Shown: piece by piece, positions 7,179 to 14,966 of the stretch
How the letters are laid out: every line of letters begins with the position of its first letter
Position numbering within the stretch: the first letter of the stretch is position 1
DNA from: a virus
Length of the DNA stretch: 54,082 bases
Reading direction: 5' to 3' (one strand)
Virus record (IMG/VR): IMGVR_UViG_3300031653_000003
Location: 1-54,082 of that record
Notes under the pieces: generated by a model
Database searches by the model: none
Seen by the model: the letters and a program-made list of their open reading frames with translations, nothing else
Told to the model about the DNA's origin: nothing
Position numbers and translations under genes: made by a program

Positions 7179-7300
7179 ATATAACGGCGGGCCATAACCC
7201 GCCCGCTTTTAATAATTCAATAACCACCAACTACCCCACGCAAGGCATTACTCAAGCAGCCGACCCGCTCTTGGGGTCGGCGTTGATGGCCTTGTTAGGT
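7179..7300 (-). repeat. attC-like site A2 (122 bp)
   Basis: Minus strand: R'' ACCTAAC then AAGGCCATCAACGCCGACCCC, ending with the pairing block GCGGGCGGGTTATGGCCCGCC and R' GTTATAT. GCAACCTAAC at R'' complements GTTAGGTTGC at the start of the cassette it closes (10 of 10). The preceding gene's stop codon lies inside it, a typical cassette feature. Confidence 0.78.
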
Positions 7301-7659
7301 TGCGCTTCTCGAATTTTATCATAAATTTTTTCTATACCGTATCTGTCTGGATTTCTCCATTTCTGAGAATTACGCAACATTATCCATTGTTCTATCGCGT
7401 CCAAAACAAGCAACGGGTTATCATAATCAAGACCCTCAAATAATTCCTCTTTTATCTCTGGCTCACGCCGGATAGTATCTATCCATACGGCTCCCATTAT
7501 GACTTTCTGCATCATTGGGACAAGCGCCCTCATGTCCTCTTGGTATTCAATATAACCATCAATGCTGGCTGTTTTTGCTCCCATCCCATCGTTTGGGAAT
7601 GGGACACGGGTCAAAATGTTATTTAATCGTAGTAATATATCACGCTCATTTGTGTTCAT
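7252..7659 (-). CDS. Cassette gene: hypothetical helical protein
   Basis: A 135-residue soluble alpha-helical protein with no motif I recognise. The last residues, NKAINADPKSGSAA, are encoded by the attC itself, so the original protein probably ended a little earlier. Start at 7659 lies 10 bp after the attC R' box, so translation may rely on a weak upstream site. Third gene of the array. Confidence 0.7.
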   Translation of the reverse strand: MNTNERDILLRLNNILTRVPFPNDGMGAKTASIDGYIEYQEDMRALVPMMQKVIMGAVWIDTIRREPEIKEELFEGLDYDNPLLVLDAIEQWIMLRNSQKWRNPDRYGIEKIYDKIREAQPNKAINADPKSGSAA

Positions 7660-7668
7660 AAGATAGCA

Positions 7669-7800
7669 ACCTAACTCGTTATTATTCCGACTGTCTAATA
7701 CTAGACATTGCTTTCTTTTATTCCGGCCCTGGCTCTAACCGAGGACACCCAAAAGTATTGTTGAGATCACGCGCCCGGCCCGGCTGATTGCCGGTTGGTG
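7669..7800 (-). repeat. attC-like site A3 (132 bp)
   Basis: Minus strand: CCACCAACCGGCAATCAGCC at the R'' side and GAGTTAGGT at the R' side, with internal dyads. The block GATCACGCGCCCGGCC is shared with site A4, suggesting the two arose from one ancestor. Confidence 0.65.
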
Positions 7801-7807
7801 GGCTTCT

Positions 7808-8200
7808 CTACCATTCTGGTAATTCGATCTCAGTTCCTTCGGCTTTGATGTATGCCTTGAGCCATTCCATAAAGTCGCCAACTTCTCTACCGGCAATAAT
7901 GCGCGGAGAGGCGTACCACTCATCCATATCATCATCGCTTTTTGTTAGTACGTATTGGGTAATCAAACGATCTATGTCGTCAAGAGTAAATACCATTTGA
8001 TTGCCCTGTTGGGCATTGTCTGCATTATCTGTGTGAATAGCTTCATAGTATTCATCTTTTGTGCAATCTCTGTCAAGGCAAAAACATAGAGTACACTTAA
8101 AATACCTACTGATTTTGTCAATGCAGGGGCCGTGCCAATCGTGACTACAGCTTAATTGTTGCCTTACCTGTTTTTCTGTGCCGCCATAGAAAATTGTCAT
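7808..8200 (-). CDS. Cassette gene: MTIFYGGTE-domain protein
   Basis: A 130-residue protein. The first about 53 residues, from MTIFYGGTE through CTLCFCLDRDCTKDEYYEA, are clearly homologous to the N terminus of the plus-strand phage gene at 14360, while the rest (VFTLDDIDRLITQYVLTKSDDDMDEW...) is unrelated. The shared part has C-H and CxxCxC positions suited to zinc binding. Function unknown. Second gene of the array. Confidence 0.75.
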   Translation of the reverse strand: MTIFYGGTEKQVRQQLSCSHDWHGPCIDKISRYFKCTLCFCLDRDCTKDEYYEAIHTDNADNAQQGNQMVFTLDDIDRLITQYVLTKSDDDMDEWYASPRIIAGREVGDFMEWLKAYIKAEGTEIELPEW

Positions 8201-8228
8201 TGGTTCACCTAATAATAAATTTACACCA

Positions 8229-8270
8229 CACTAACATCACGCGCCCGGCCCGGCTGGTTGCCGGTTAGTG
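8229..8270 (-). repeat. Short attC-like site A4 (42 bp)
   Basis: CACTAAC (8264-8270 minus) and GTTAGTG (8229-8235 minus) are perfect complements enclosing CGGCAACCAGCCGGGCCGGG-type sequence also present in A3. At 42 bp it is shorter than classical attC sites and may be a deletion derivative. Confidence 0.6.
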
Positions 8271-8714
8271 GGTGGCCCTACGGGTTCGCGTAACCAACTT
8301 TGGTAATAAATCATTTGGCACATCCCACAAACCAAGCTGCCCACGGCACGGAATAGGTTCTACCAATTTTTGGACATCAGCTAACACCCACCCGATGGGA
8401 CCAAAAAACCATTCATTCTCAACGAGATCACTTGGGTGATGTAGCACAATCCCGACCTCAAAACATTGCTCATTAACCCAACTTATTATTTTTGCAGTAG
8501 CTACAATTGAGCCAAGAGGCAAATTTGCGGGAAGCGTGACATGCTTCACTCTTTGGATAGCTGAATATCCGAGCGCGTCACTTTTCTTACTCGTATGAAT
8601 GGCAATTCTTTTGCCAATAATCCAATCTGGTGGTTTCCAAGTCCGGTTTTCAATTCGTTTGTCCAAGTCTGTAATTGCATAAGCCCACGGTTGTTTTATC
8701 GTTAGTGCCTTCAT
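8265..8714 (-). CDS. ASCH-domain protein, first cassette gene
   Basis: A 149-residue protein beginning MKALTIKQPWAYAITDLDKR with the conserved QPW and K-E-R positions (DKRIENRTW) of ASCH domains, a PUA-like RNA-binding fold implicated in RNA processing or nucleotide modification. Size is normal for a stand-alone ASCH protein. It is nearest the array promoter (8751-8779) and would be the most expressed cassette; its stop codon lies in attC site A4. Confidence 0.85.
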   Translation of the reverse strand: MKALTIKQPWAYAITDLDKRIENRTWKPPDWIIGKRIAIHTSKKSDALGYSAIQRVKHVTLPANLPLGSIVATAKIISWVNEQCFEVGIVLHHPSDLVENEWFFGPIGWVLADVQKLVEPIPCRGQLGLWDVPNDLLPKLVTRTRRATH

Positions 8715-8750
8715 AGCTTCACCTTAAAATGAATTTACACCACACTTGAC

Positions 8751-8779
8751 ATTATAATACAAGTATCATACGATGTCAA
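8751..8779 (-). promoter_or_regulatory. Consensus promoter of cassette array 1
   Basis: On the minus strand TTGACA (8774-8779), 17-nt spacer, TATAAT (8751-8756): full sigma70 consensus, placed as an integron Pc would be. Its spacer is 12/17 identical to that of the promoter of the second array (41880-41908) and partly palindromic. Confidence 0.85.
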
Positions 8780-8810
8780 AAATCACTAAAAACAATTAGA
8801 TAATCGGCTA

Positions 8811-8839
8811 TTGTAAACTAAAACCATCCATGCTATAAT
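8811..8839 (+). promoter_or_regulatory. Promoter of the terminase operon
   Basis: TTGTAA (8811-8816), 17-nt spacer, TATAAT (8834-8839), divergent from the cassette promoter and followed by a leader hairpin. Confidence 0.7.
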
Positions 8840-8850
8840 CTGAGATAGGC

Positions 8851-8887
8851 AATGGAACGGGCGCTGATGCGCCTGGTTCCATTTTTT
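8851..8887 (+). terminator. Leader terminator / attenuator hairpin
   Basis: AATGGAAC (8851-8858) pairs with GTTCCATT (8876-8883), with inner GGCGC/GCGCC, then a T-run. It begins 12 nt after the -10 box, before the first gene, as at 2070, 5002 and 48503. Confidence 0.75.
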
Positions 8888-8902
8888 ATATCGGGGGCAT
8901 GT

Positions 8903-9232
8903 ATGAACCGGTTACAGGACAAGCTGAATGAACTGATCGAAATATGGACAGAGGCCGGGCAGTGGTCGGAGCCTGATCTTAGCGAGTGTGTCCAGTTCAT
9001 CGTTTTGGAAGCCGTCGAATCCCTAAAAGCCTCAATCTGGCTCGACCCCCCTTTTGTTCGTAACAATCCCCGGGCCATTGATCTGTTAGACCTGGATAAA
9101 GAGGTGGCCGACACCCTGTTTATGTGCCTCTATTATTTCTCTCTCCGAGGACTGTCAGCCGATGAGCAGGTTCGGGCGAAGCTGGCAGAAATGCACCGCA
9201 AGAGAATGGAGGCTGCCCTTGCTAATAAATAA
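8903..9232 (+). CDS. MazG-like nucleotide pyrophosphohydrolase
   Basis: A 109-residue all-helical protein started at ATG 8903 (GGGGG at 8892-8896); the longer frame from 8852 overlaps the attenuator. Acidic helix motifs (FIVLEAVESL near 35-45 and LLDLDKEVADTLFMCLYYFSL near 64-84) fit the EXXE...EXXD metal site of MazG/dUTPase-like enzymes, which hydrolyse NTPs; phage versions adjust nucleotide or ppGpp pools. First gene of the packaging operon. Confidence 0.72.
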   Translation: MNRLQDKLNELIEIWTEAGQWSEPDLSECVQFIVLEAVESLKASIWLDPPFVRNNPRAIDLLDLDKEVADTLFMCLYYFSLRGLSADEQVRAKLAEMHRKRMEAALANK

Positions 9233-9497
9233 ACCCTCAAGCGTATCAAAAAACTCCCCTTTGGCCCAAAAAGCAAAATATGTGATCAAAAATTACGACA
9301 GCGCCGAAGTCCAGCGAATCCTGATGGACGGGCGGCACAGTAATGACCGGCTGCTGCCCCGGCACTTATTTGAAGATGACCGGGCCTATACTGCATTTAT
9401 TGATCTAAATGAAGAAATCCAAAACTGTGGCCCGGTTATTGCTTCCGAGGTATTCTTCAAGGTGTTTTTATTTCTTGCCGGCGAGGGGTGTTTATGA
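9219..9497 (+). CDS. Hypothetical protein, packaging operon
   Basis: A 92-residue protein. TTG at 9219 is the probable start because GGAGG (9208-9212) is 6 nt upstream; it overlaps the MazG-like gene by 14 bp. Mostly helical, with no motif recognised. Its stop overlaps an ATG (9494) that opens a 14-codon frame ending at 9538, perhaps only a coupling peptide before the terminase small subunit. Confidence 0.55.
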   Translation: MLINKPSSVSKNSPLAQKAKYVIKNYDSAEVQRILMDGRHSNDRLLPRHLFEDDRAYTAFIDLNEEIQNCGPVIASEVFFKVFLFLAGEGCL

Positions 9498-9551
9498 ATA
9501 TTCTTGACCCGTCAACGATCCGCAATATTAAAGAATAGTAAGGGAGATGAG

Positions 9552-10007
9552 TTGACAAAGACAAAAAGAAGTCGTAAGTTAGACCCAGACAGGGTTGCGA
9601 TTATACTTGTTGAGGCTCTATATAATGATGACGCGAAAACTGCGGAACGGTGGGGCATAACAACCAGGACGCTACAAAACTACAGAAGAAGGCTATCAAA
9701 CGATGTAGAACTTTCGCAAAAATTCGTCCTTAAAAAGAAATTATTTGAATCTGATTGGGCCGCAGAAGTACCATCAACGATCAGAGAGGCTATGGAATTC
9801 ATTAGAAGGGCTGCAAAAGAGGCAGATCACAAGGACGCTGAAGTTATACACGCCATTGCAGGGGCAATGAAGGTAACAGCCGAAATGGGGCTAACGAAAG
9901 AAATTATAGATGCTAGGCTTGGGCAGTTTAGACCAGATAGATCGGATAGAGAAGAAGATAGACCGGTGGATACCGTCGAGTCCGGAATCATTATTGATCA
10001 AAAGTAG
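9552..10007 (+). CDS. terS: Terminase small subunit (predicted)
   Basis: A 151-residue protein started at TTG 9552 (AGGGAGATGAG upstream). The N terminus has a helix-turn-helix (TAERWGITTRTLQNYRRRLS), then a long helical region, the usual DNA-binding plus oligomerisation layout of small terminase subunits, and it directly precedes the large subunit. TerS recognises the packaging site on concatemeric DNA. Assignment rests on position and architecture. Confidence 0.75.
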   Translation: MTKTKRSRKLDPDRVAIILVEALYNDDAKTAERWGITTRTLQNYRRRLSNDVELSQKFVLKKKLFESDWAAEVPSTIREAMEFIRRAAKEADHKDAEVIHAIAGAMKVTAEMGLTKEIIDARLGQFRPDRSDREEDRPVDTVESGIIIDQK

Positions 10008-11478
10008 CGCCGAAAAATGGGAACCAAGTCCCGGCCCGCAAACAGAGGGATATTATAGCCCTGCTGATATTCTTGGTTATGGTGGGTCAGCCGGGGGCGG
10101 TAAAACTGACCTATTGCTTGGGCTGGCAAAAAATGAGCATACAAACTCTGTAATCTTTCGGCGCGTATTTCCTAACCTGCGGGCCGTGATTGAGCGCAGC
10201 CGGGAGGTTTTTAACCCGACCGGTAGGGATCATCAAAAAGACACGTACAACGAGAGTTTGCATCGCTGGGCTTTAGATGGCCGAATACTTGAATTTGAAG
10301 CATGTCAGTACGAGAAAGATAAAAACAATCAACGGGGGCGACCTCGTGATTTTTATGGTTTCGATGAGGTTACGGAATTCTCAAAGTCGATGGTCGAATT
10401 CATTATGGCCTGGCTGCGGTCTACTGACCCGGATCAACGCTGCCGGGTAGTGATGACCTTCAACCCGCCATCTGATGACGTGGGGACGTGGGTTGTAGAG
10501 TATTTTCGGCCCTGGCTGGCCTATCTGCACCCTAACAATTTTACTCATCCGAACCCGGCCAAGCCCGGCGAATTGCGCTGGTACGCGGTACTTGACGGGG
10601 AAGAAACCGAATGTAAGGACGGCAAGCCCTTTATGTATAAGGGCGAGAAGATACAACCGCTTTCCCGGACATTCATTCCGGCAAAGTTGGATGATAACCC
10701 GTATTTGAGGGATACCAATTACCGATCAATATTGCAGTCAATGCCGGAACCACTCAGGAGCCAATTATTACATGGTGACTTCTCGGCGGCGGCGGGTAAA
10801 GACCCCTGGCAAGTCTTGCCCACTGAATGGGTCAGGCTGGCTCAGGCCAGGTGGTTGGAGAGAGAAAAACCGGACGTGCCATTAACGGCGGTTGGTGTGG
10901 ATGCGGTGCGGGGCGGGCAAGATAAACTTGCGATCTGCAAGCGGTATGATAACTGGTTTGATGAGGTGTATGGATTGCCGGGGGTAAATGTTGAGGATGG
11001 CCCGGCCCTGGCCGCTATTGTTTGGCAGGAGTTGGACGGGGAAAAACCGTCTTACGTGATGAATATTGACGCGGCCAGCATTGGGGCCAGCGGCTATGAT
11101 TCGCTAAAGACAATGTACCGGAACGTGATCCCTCTTAATGCCTCGGAGGGTTCAGACTATCGGGACAAGTCAAAAGCGTTCAAGATGCGTAATACCCGCG
11201 CCGAATACTACTGGCGAATGAGGGAAGCTTTAGACCCGGAGCATGGTGACGACATAGCCCTTCCTCCCGGTAATGAAATTGTAGCCGACCTGTGCGCGGC
11301 CCGGTGGAGCCTGACGGCGGCAGGTATACAGATTGAGAAGAAAGAGGACATTAAGGATCGGATCGGGCGAAGCCCGGACAAGGGCGAGGCGATATTATTT
11401 GCTAATATGCCCAAGCCAAAAGGGAAAGTTCCCGGCATATTAGCTCAGGGAAAAGTAAAAGTGAGGTTGAAAAAATGA
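9910..11478 (+). CDS. terL: Terminase large subunit
   Basis: A protein of up to 522 residues that powers DNA packaging. Walker A is GSAGGGKT (residues 59-66), Walker B is in FYGFDEVTEF (about 137-146), the coupling motif is MTFNPP, and the C-terminal RNase H-like nuclease has GVDAVRGGQDKLAI and VMNIDAASIGASGYDSL aspartates. ATG 9910 gives a 98-bp overlap with TerS; TTG 9994 (14-bp overlap) is an alternative start. Length is typical. Confidence 0.92.
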   Translation: MLGLGSLDQIDRIEKKIDRWIPSSPESLLIKSSAEKWEPSPGPQTEGYYSPADILGYGGSAGGGKTDLLLGLAKNEHTNSVIFRRVFPNLRAVIERSREVFNPTGRDHQKDTYNESLHRWALDGRILEFEACQYEKDKNNQRGRPRDFYGFDEVTEFSKSMVEFIMAWLRSTDPDQRCRVVMTFNPPSDDVGTWVVEYFRPWLAYLHPNNFTHPNPAKPGELRWYAVLDGEETECKDGKPFMYKGEKIQPLSRTFIPAKLDDNPYLRDTNYRSILQSMPEPLRSQLLHGDFSAAAGKDPWQVLPTEWVRLAQARWLEREKPDVPLTAVGVDAVRGGQDKLAICKRYDNWFDEVYGLPGVNVEDGPALAAIVWQELDGEKPSYVMNIDAASIGASGYDSLKTMYRNVIPLNASEGSDYRDKSKAFKMRNTRAEYYWRMREALDPEHGDDIALPPGNEIVADLCAARWSLTAAGIQIEKKEDIKDRIGRSPDKGEAILFANMPKPKGKVPGILAQGKVKVRLKK

Positions 11479-13844
11479 ACATATTTTCTATTTTTAAGCG
11501 CCAGACAGGCCCGATAGAGTTAGACTTGAACACACGCTCTGCGGAGCGCAAGAAATATGCTGCCCGCGCCCTGGCGAAGTCGATGGCCGGTCGGAGAACC
11601 CGGCTAACCACCGACGCTGCCTATGAATCTTCTATGTTCGCCTCGTTTGATTATATCGAGTCGCCGGAGTCGTCGCTTGAGAAATGGCGGCGGCAAAATC
11701 TCAATGACCAGACTTTGAGCCGGTTGTCTGCGGCTGACCTGGTAGAGTTGATGGCCGATGTCAGCCCGGAGATTAGCCGCGCCCTATGGGACTTCTTGCG
11801 CTTCTGTAATCCTGGCTGGAAAATTAAGGCGATGGTAAGCGAGAACGAATCACCCGCCGGTAAAGCGGCTATAGATAAAATGATAAGTGGTCTTGAAGAC
11901 CTTTACGGCTCTTTTGATGTAGTGATAAACCGGCTTTTTATTGGCGGCTTTTTACGGGGGGCTTTTTTGGGGGAAGTGGTACTCGACCAAAAGGGGCGGG
12001 AATTTTTAGACTTTGCCACGCCTGACCCTTATAGTGTGCGATTCAAAAAGGTCAATGATCCTGACCGGGGCACAGTCTGGCAAATGGGCCAATGGCAGAG
12101 CGGAAGCTGGGTGAGTCTGGAAGTGCCAACCGTGGGTTACGTGCCGATTGACCCTCTACCAGGAAAGCCCTACGGTCGGTCTATGGTCGGATCGGCCATC
12201 TTCGCGGCTCTGTTTTTGATCGGGATGTTACACGACATTCGGCGGGTCGTGGCCCAGCAAGGCTACCCCCGGCTTGATCTATCTATTGACCTGGAGAAGC
12301 TAATTGAGGCAATGCCGGACAGTATAGAGGATGATCCCACCGAGTTCAAAAATTGGGTCAACGGTGTGGTTGATGAGGTCTGCGACGAATACGGCGATCT
12401 GGAACCAGACGATGCTTACGTACATACCGATGTGGTATCAGTCAATAGGCCGGTTGGGGCTATTCATACTGATAGCCTGGGTGCGGTTGATGGCTTAATA
12501 CGCAGCCTTGAGAGGATGGCGACTCGCGCCCTGAAAACAATGCCCCTGCTGATGGCCTCCAATGAAGCGGTATCCGAAACTCACGCGAATCGACAATGGG
12601 AAATACACGTTGCCGGGATCAAGTCAATTCAACATTTATGCGAGAACCTACTGGCCCGGTTATTTACGGTAGCCCTGCACGCGCAGGGGATTCAGGCAGA
12701 CGTCGAATTTAAGTTCTCAGAGTTGCGGGCCTCTGAGGAATTGAGGGACGCGCAGACAGAGGCGATTCTAATTTTAAACGAGACGGCGAAATATAATCAG
12801 GGTTGGACTTCTCAGAACGAGGGCGCGCAGCAGATAACCGGCCACGATGCTGATGTGCCGGGGCCGCGTATGTCCCCAACCCTTGTTGATATTTATCAGG
12901 GCGACGGGGAGGGTGAGGAGCCGATCCGACAATTGCTGGCAAAGTCTGGAGTTGAGTATTATAGAGCCGTCCAGATCGTGCCGGAGGGGTCAGAAGTCCC
13001 GCTGCCCCTGCTGCCCGATGAAGTAATTATCGGAGATCGGGAAATTGACGCGGCCATTGAATTGTGGGATGAGCTAATACCGCGCCTTTACCGGGGGATG
13101 CTGGATGCTGAGGTAGTCGGGCAGACTGACTACGGTGAGAACGGACGGGGAAAACGGGCCGGGGGTAAACCTGTTTGGGAATGGCGGCAGGCGACAAAAC
13201 GATACCATCATAATCCCACCAATCAGTTTATCGGCCAGCGCCGGATGGTTGAGTTGCGGGACGAGTTTGCCGAAAGACAAAAAGAACGGGTGGCCGACAG
13301 TGAGCTAAATGACCAGCTATTGACCGGCGACATCTCTATTCAGCGGTGGGTATTGGGCCAGCGCGAAATAATCAAACAAACATACATTGACCAGTATGTA
13401 ATGGGCAAGGGAGGGCGCAACGCTATGACCCAGGCCGATTGGGGCCGGGTAGGGCGTATGCTGCGGGATCAATACGGCTATCTGCAAAACTTCGGGCAGG
13501 ACATAGCCGACGGTAAAAAGAGCGTTGCCCAGATACGCAACCAGGCGAGTATGTACATCGATTCATCGGTACAGGCATTTGAACGGGGCAAGGCTGCCAG
13601 TTACGGGAATTTCACCTTACCGGCTCACCCAGGCGACGGGCAAACGAAATGCCTGGGGCGTTGCCGGTGCAAGTGGCGCATCAAGGAAACCGACGAGGCG
13701 TGGGAATGTACATGGGTGATTGATAGCGCGGCTGAAAATTGTGAGGATTGTCAGGGAAACGCCCGAAAATGGAACCCGTTGATCATTGAAAAAACGCGGG
13801 CCAGAACCCGGCAACAGTTAGCGGAGGTATTAAACAATGTGTGA
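11475..13844 (+). CDS. Portal protein fused to MuF-type head morphogenesis domain
   Basis: A 789-residue protein. Residues about 60-460 resemble Mu gp29-like/DUF935 portals (WDFLRFCNPGWKIKAMV, GRSMVGSAIFAALFLIG), forming the ring through which DNA passes. After a linker, residues about 600-780 match MuF/phage head morphogenesis proteins, with a cysteine-rich end (CLGRCRCKWRI, NCEDCQGNARKWNPL). Such fusions are known in some phages. Start overlaps terL by 4 bp, the usual coupling. Confidence 0.88.
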   Translation: MNIFSIFKRQTGPIELDLNTRSAERKKYAARALAKSMAGRRTRLTTDAAYESSMFASFDYIESPESSLEKWRRQNLNDQTLSRLSAADLVELMADVSPEISRALWDFLRFCNPGWKIKAMVSENESPAGKAAIDKMISGLEDLYGSFDVVINRLFIGGFLRGAFLGEVVLDQKGREFLDFATPDPYSVRFKKVNDPDRGTVWQMGQWQSGSWVSLEVPTVGYVPIDPLPGKPYGRSMVGSAIFAALFLIGMLHDIRRVVAQQGYPRLDLSIDLEKLIEAMPDSIEDDPTEFKNWVNGVVDEVCDEYGDLEPDDAYVHTDVVSVNRPVGAIHTDSLGAVDGLIRSLERMATRALKTMPLLMASNEAVSETHANRQWEIHVAGIKSIQHLCENLLARLFTVALHAQGIQADVEFKFSELRASEELRDAQTEAILILNETAKYNQGWTSQNEGAQQITGHDADVPGPRMSPTLVDIYQGDGEGEEPIRQLLAKSGVEYYRAVQIVPEGSEVPLPLLPDEVIIGDREIDAAIELWDELIPRLYRGMLDAEVVGQTDYGENGRGKRAGGKPVWEWRQATKRYHHNPTNQFIGQRRMVELRDEFAERQKERVADSELNDQLLTGDISIQRWVLGQREIIKQTYIDQYVMGKGGRNAMTQADWGRVGRMLRDQYGYLQNFGQDIADGKKSVAQIRNQASMYIDSSVQAFERGKAASYGNFTLPAHPGDGQTKCLGRCRCKWRIKETDEAWECTWVIDSAAENCEDCQGNARKWNPLIIEKTRARTRQQLAEVLNNV

Positions 13845-14058
13845 TGATAACTCAGTGAGTACCCAAATAGGCGGGGTCTTATGCCCCGGCTGCAATGGCA
13901 CGATGTTGCGGGATCGAATTGACAACACCTTGACCTGCCGGAATACCGGCTGCAAGTTTTGGAAGGTTAAATTTAATCCACCCGTTATAAAATTAACACT
14001 TGCAGAGGGGGAGAAATGCCAAGCGATAAAAGACCCACGTTTCCAGCTGCCCCGGTAG
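13837..14058 (+). CDS. Zinc-ribbon small protein
   Basis: A 73-residue protein with CPGC and CRNTGC pairs forming a zinc ribbon (residues about 16-39). Ribosome site GGAGG; 8-bp overlap with the portal gene. Function unknown; small zinc ribbons are frequent near phage portal genes. Confidence 0.75.
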   Translation: MCDDNSVSTQIGGVLCPGCNGTMLRDRIDNTLTCRNTGCKFWKVKFNPPVIKLTLAEGEKCQAIKDPRFQLPR

Positions 14059-14240
14059 TTGGCCGGGGTGTTAAGCTAAAGGCCCCGGCTTATATACCAC
14101 TATGGGGCATTAAGCTGGTGCAGCGCATAGCTCAGTTCACCTCGAAGCCGGGAATCTATCCGGCTACCCTGATTGTGGACAAAGATGGCAACCGGGAGTT
14201 GGTTGTCGAAGGCGGGAAAAGGGAAAGGTTAGGGAAGTGA
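14016..14240 (+). CDS. Small hypothetical protein
   Basis: A 74-residue basic protein with a strong ribosome site (GAGGGGGAG), overlapping the zinc-ribbon gene by 43 bp. A beta-hairpin-like middle (YPATLIVDKDGNRELVVEGG) suggests a small beta domain. No family recognised. Confidence 0.65.
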   Translation: MPSDKRPTFPAAPVVGRGVKLKAPAYIPLWGIKLVQRIAQFTSKPGIYPATLIVDKDGNRELVVEGGKRERLGK

Positions 14241-14314
14241 TGAATCTTAAATACCAAGTCATTCGAGCGGGTAATAAATAAGTGGACAGAGCAATAATAG
14301 TCATTGTTTATCTT

Positions 14315-14343
14315 TTGCCGGTTGTATAAAATTGTGGTATAAT
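14315..14343 (+). promoter_or_regulatory. Promoter of accessory gene block
   Basis: TTGCCG (14315-14320), 17-nt spacer, TATAAT (14338-14343), 17 bp before the start at 14360. Confidence 0.65.
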
Positions 14344-14359
14344 AACTGTGGGGTGAGCG

Positions 14360-14953
14360 ATGACAATTTTCTATGGCGGCACAGAGGATCAAGTAAGAAA
14401 ACAATTACAATGTAAACACTTTTGGCGCGGACTTAATGCTGATAGAATCAGCGTGTATTACAAGTGCGTTCATTGCTCTTGCTTAGACAGACGTTGTACC
14501 GAGGACGAGTATTACAAAGCTCTACGAATAATGGAACAAACCCCCGCGCCAAGCCCATCCACCCCCCCTCAATTAGGTAGCTTAAGGGGAAAAAAGAAAT
14601 ATCACATTTGTACAATGTGCACCCCCCATCATATTGATAATTGCGAAACCTGTTTTGGATTTGGTGTTCTTAAAAAGCGCACTCAAGATGGTATTATTCC
14701 TGTCAGGGCTAGTCTTATTGAAACTATTGCGGAACGTGACTGCGAGGCTTGTCCAGAGTGCCAGAGTACTTTATCTGGCCCCCCAAGCGAAAGACTCGCC
14801 ACCTATACAGGCGAAGAATATTTTTACGGCCTAAATGATTACAACCCATTTAAGCCTGGGGATAGGATAGACGTTGAGTATGGTGGTGGGTTGCGGCTTG
14901 TTGGAACCGTAGTCAAAATAGACGGGTTGAGAGTTGTTATTAAAACAGAATAG
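14360..14953 (+). CDS. MTIFYGGTE-domain protein with zinc-finger C terminus
   Basis: A 197-residue protein. Residues 1-53 are homologous to the cassette-borne protein at 7808-8200; residues about 76-130 carry DnaJ-like cysteine repeats (CTMCTPHHIDNCETCFGFG, CEACPECQS); the last 45 look like a small SH3-like barrel (FKPGDRIDVEYGGGLRLVGTVV). Has its own promoter and heads a run of small accessory genes. Function unknown; the domain architecture suggests binding of nucleic acid or protein. Confidence 0.75.
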   Translation: MTIFYGGTEDQVRKQLQCKHFWRGLNADRISVYYKCVHCSCLDRRCTEDEYYKALRIMEQTPAPSPSTPPQLGSLRGKKKYHICTMCTPHHIDNCETCFGFGVLKKRTQDGIIPVRASLIETIAERDCEACPECQSTLSGPPSERLATYTGEEYFYGLNDYNPFKPGDRIDVEYGGGLRLVGTVVKIDGLRVVIKTE

Positions 14954-14966
14954 GAGAGGCAAGGCG

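Noticed and set aside
6159-8714. Array 1 as host contamination joined by misassembly
   Set aside because: Related sites occur at three separated phage loci and a cassette domain recurs in a phage gene, which argues against a single chimera; read mapping would still be needed to exclude it.
9494-9538. 14-codon frame MNILDPSTIRNIKE
   Set aside because: Too short to support as a gene; it may only couple translation between neighbours.
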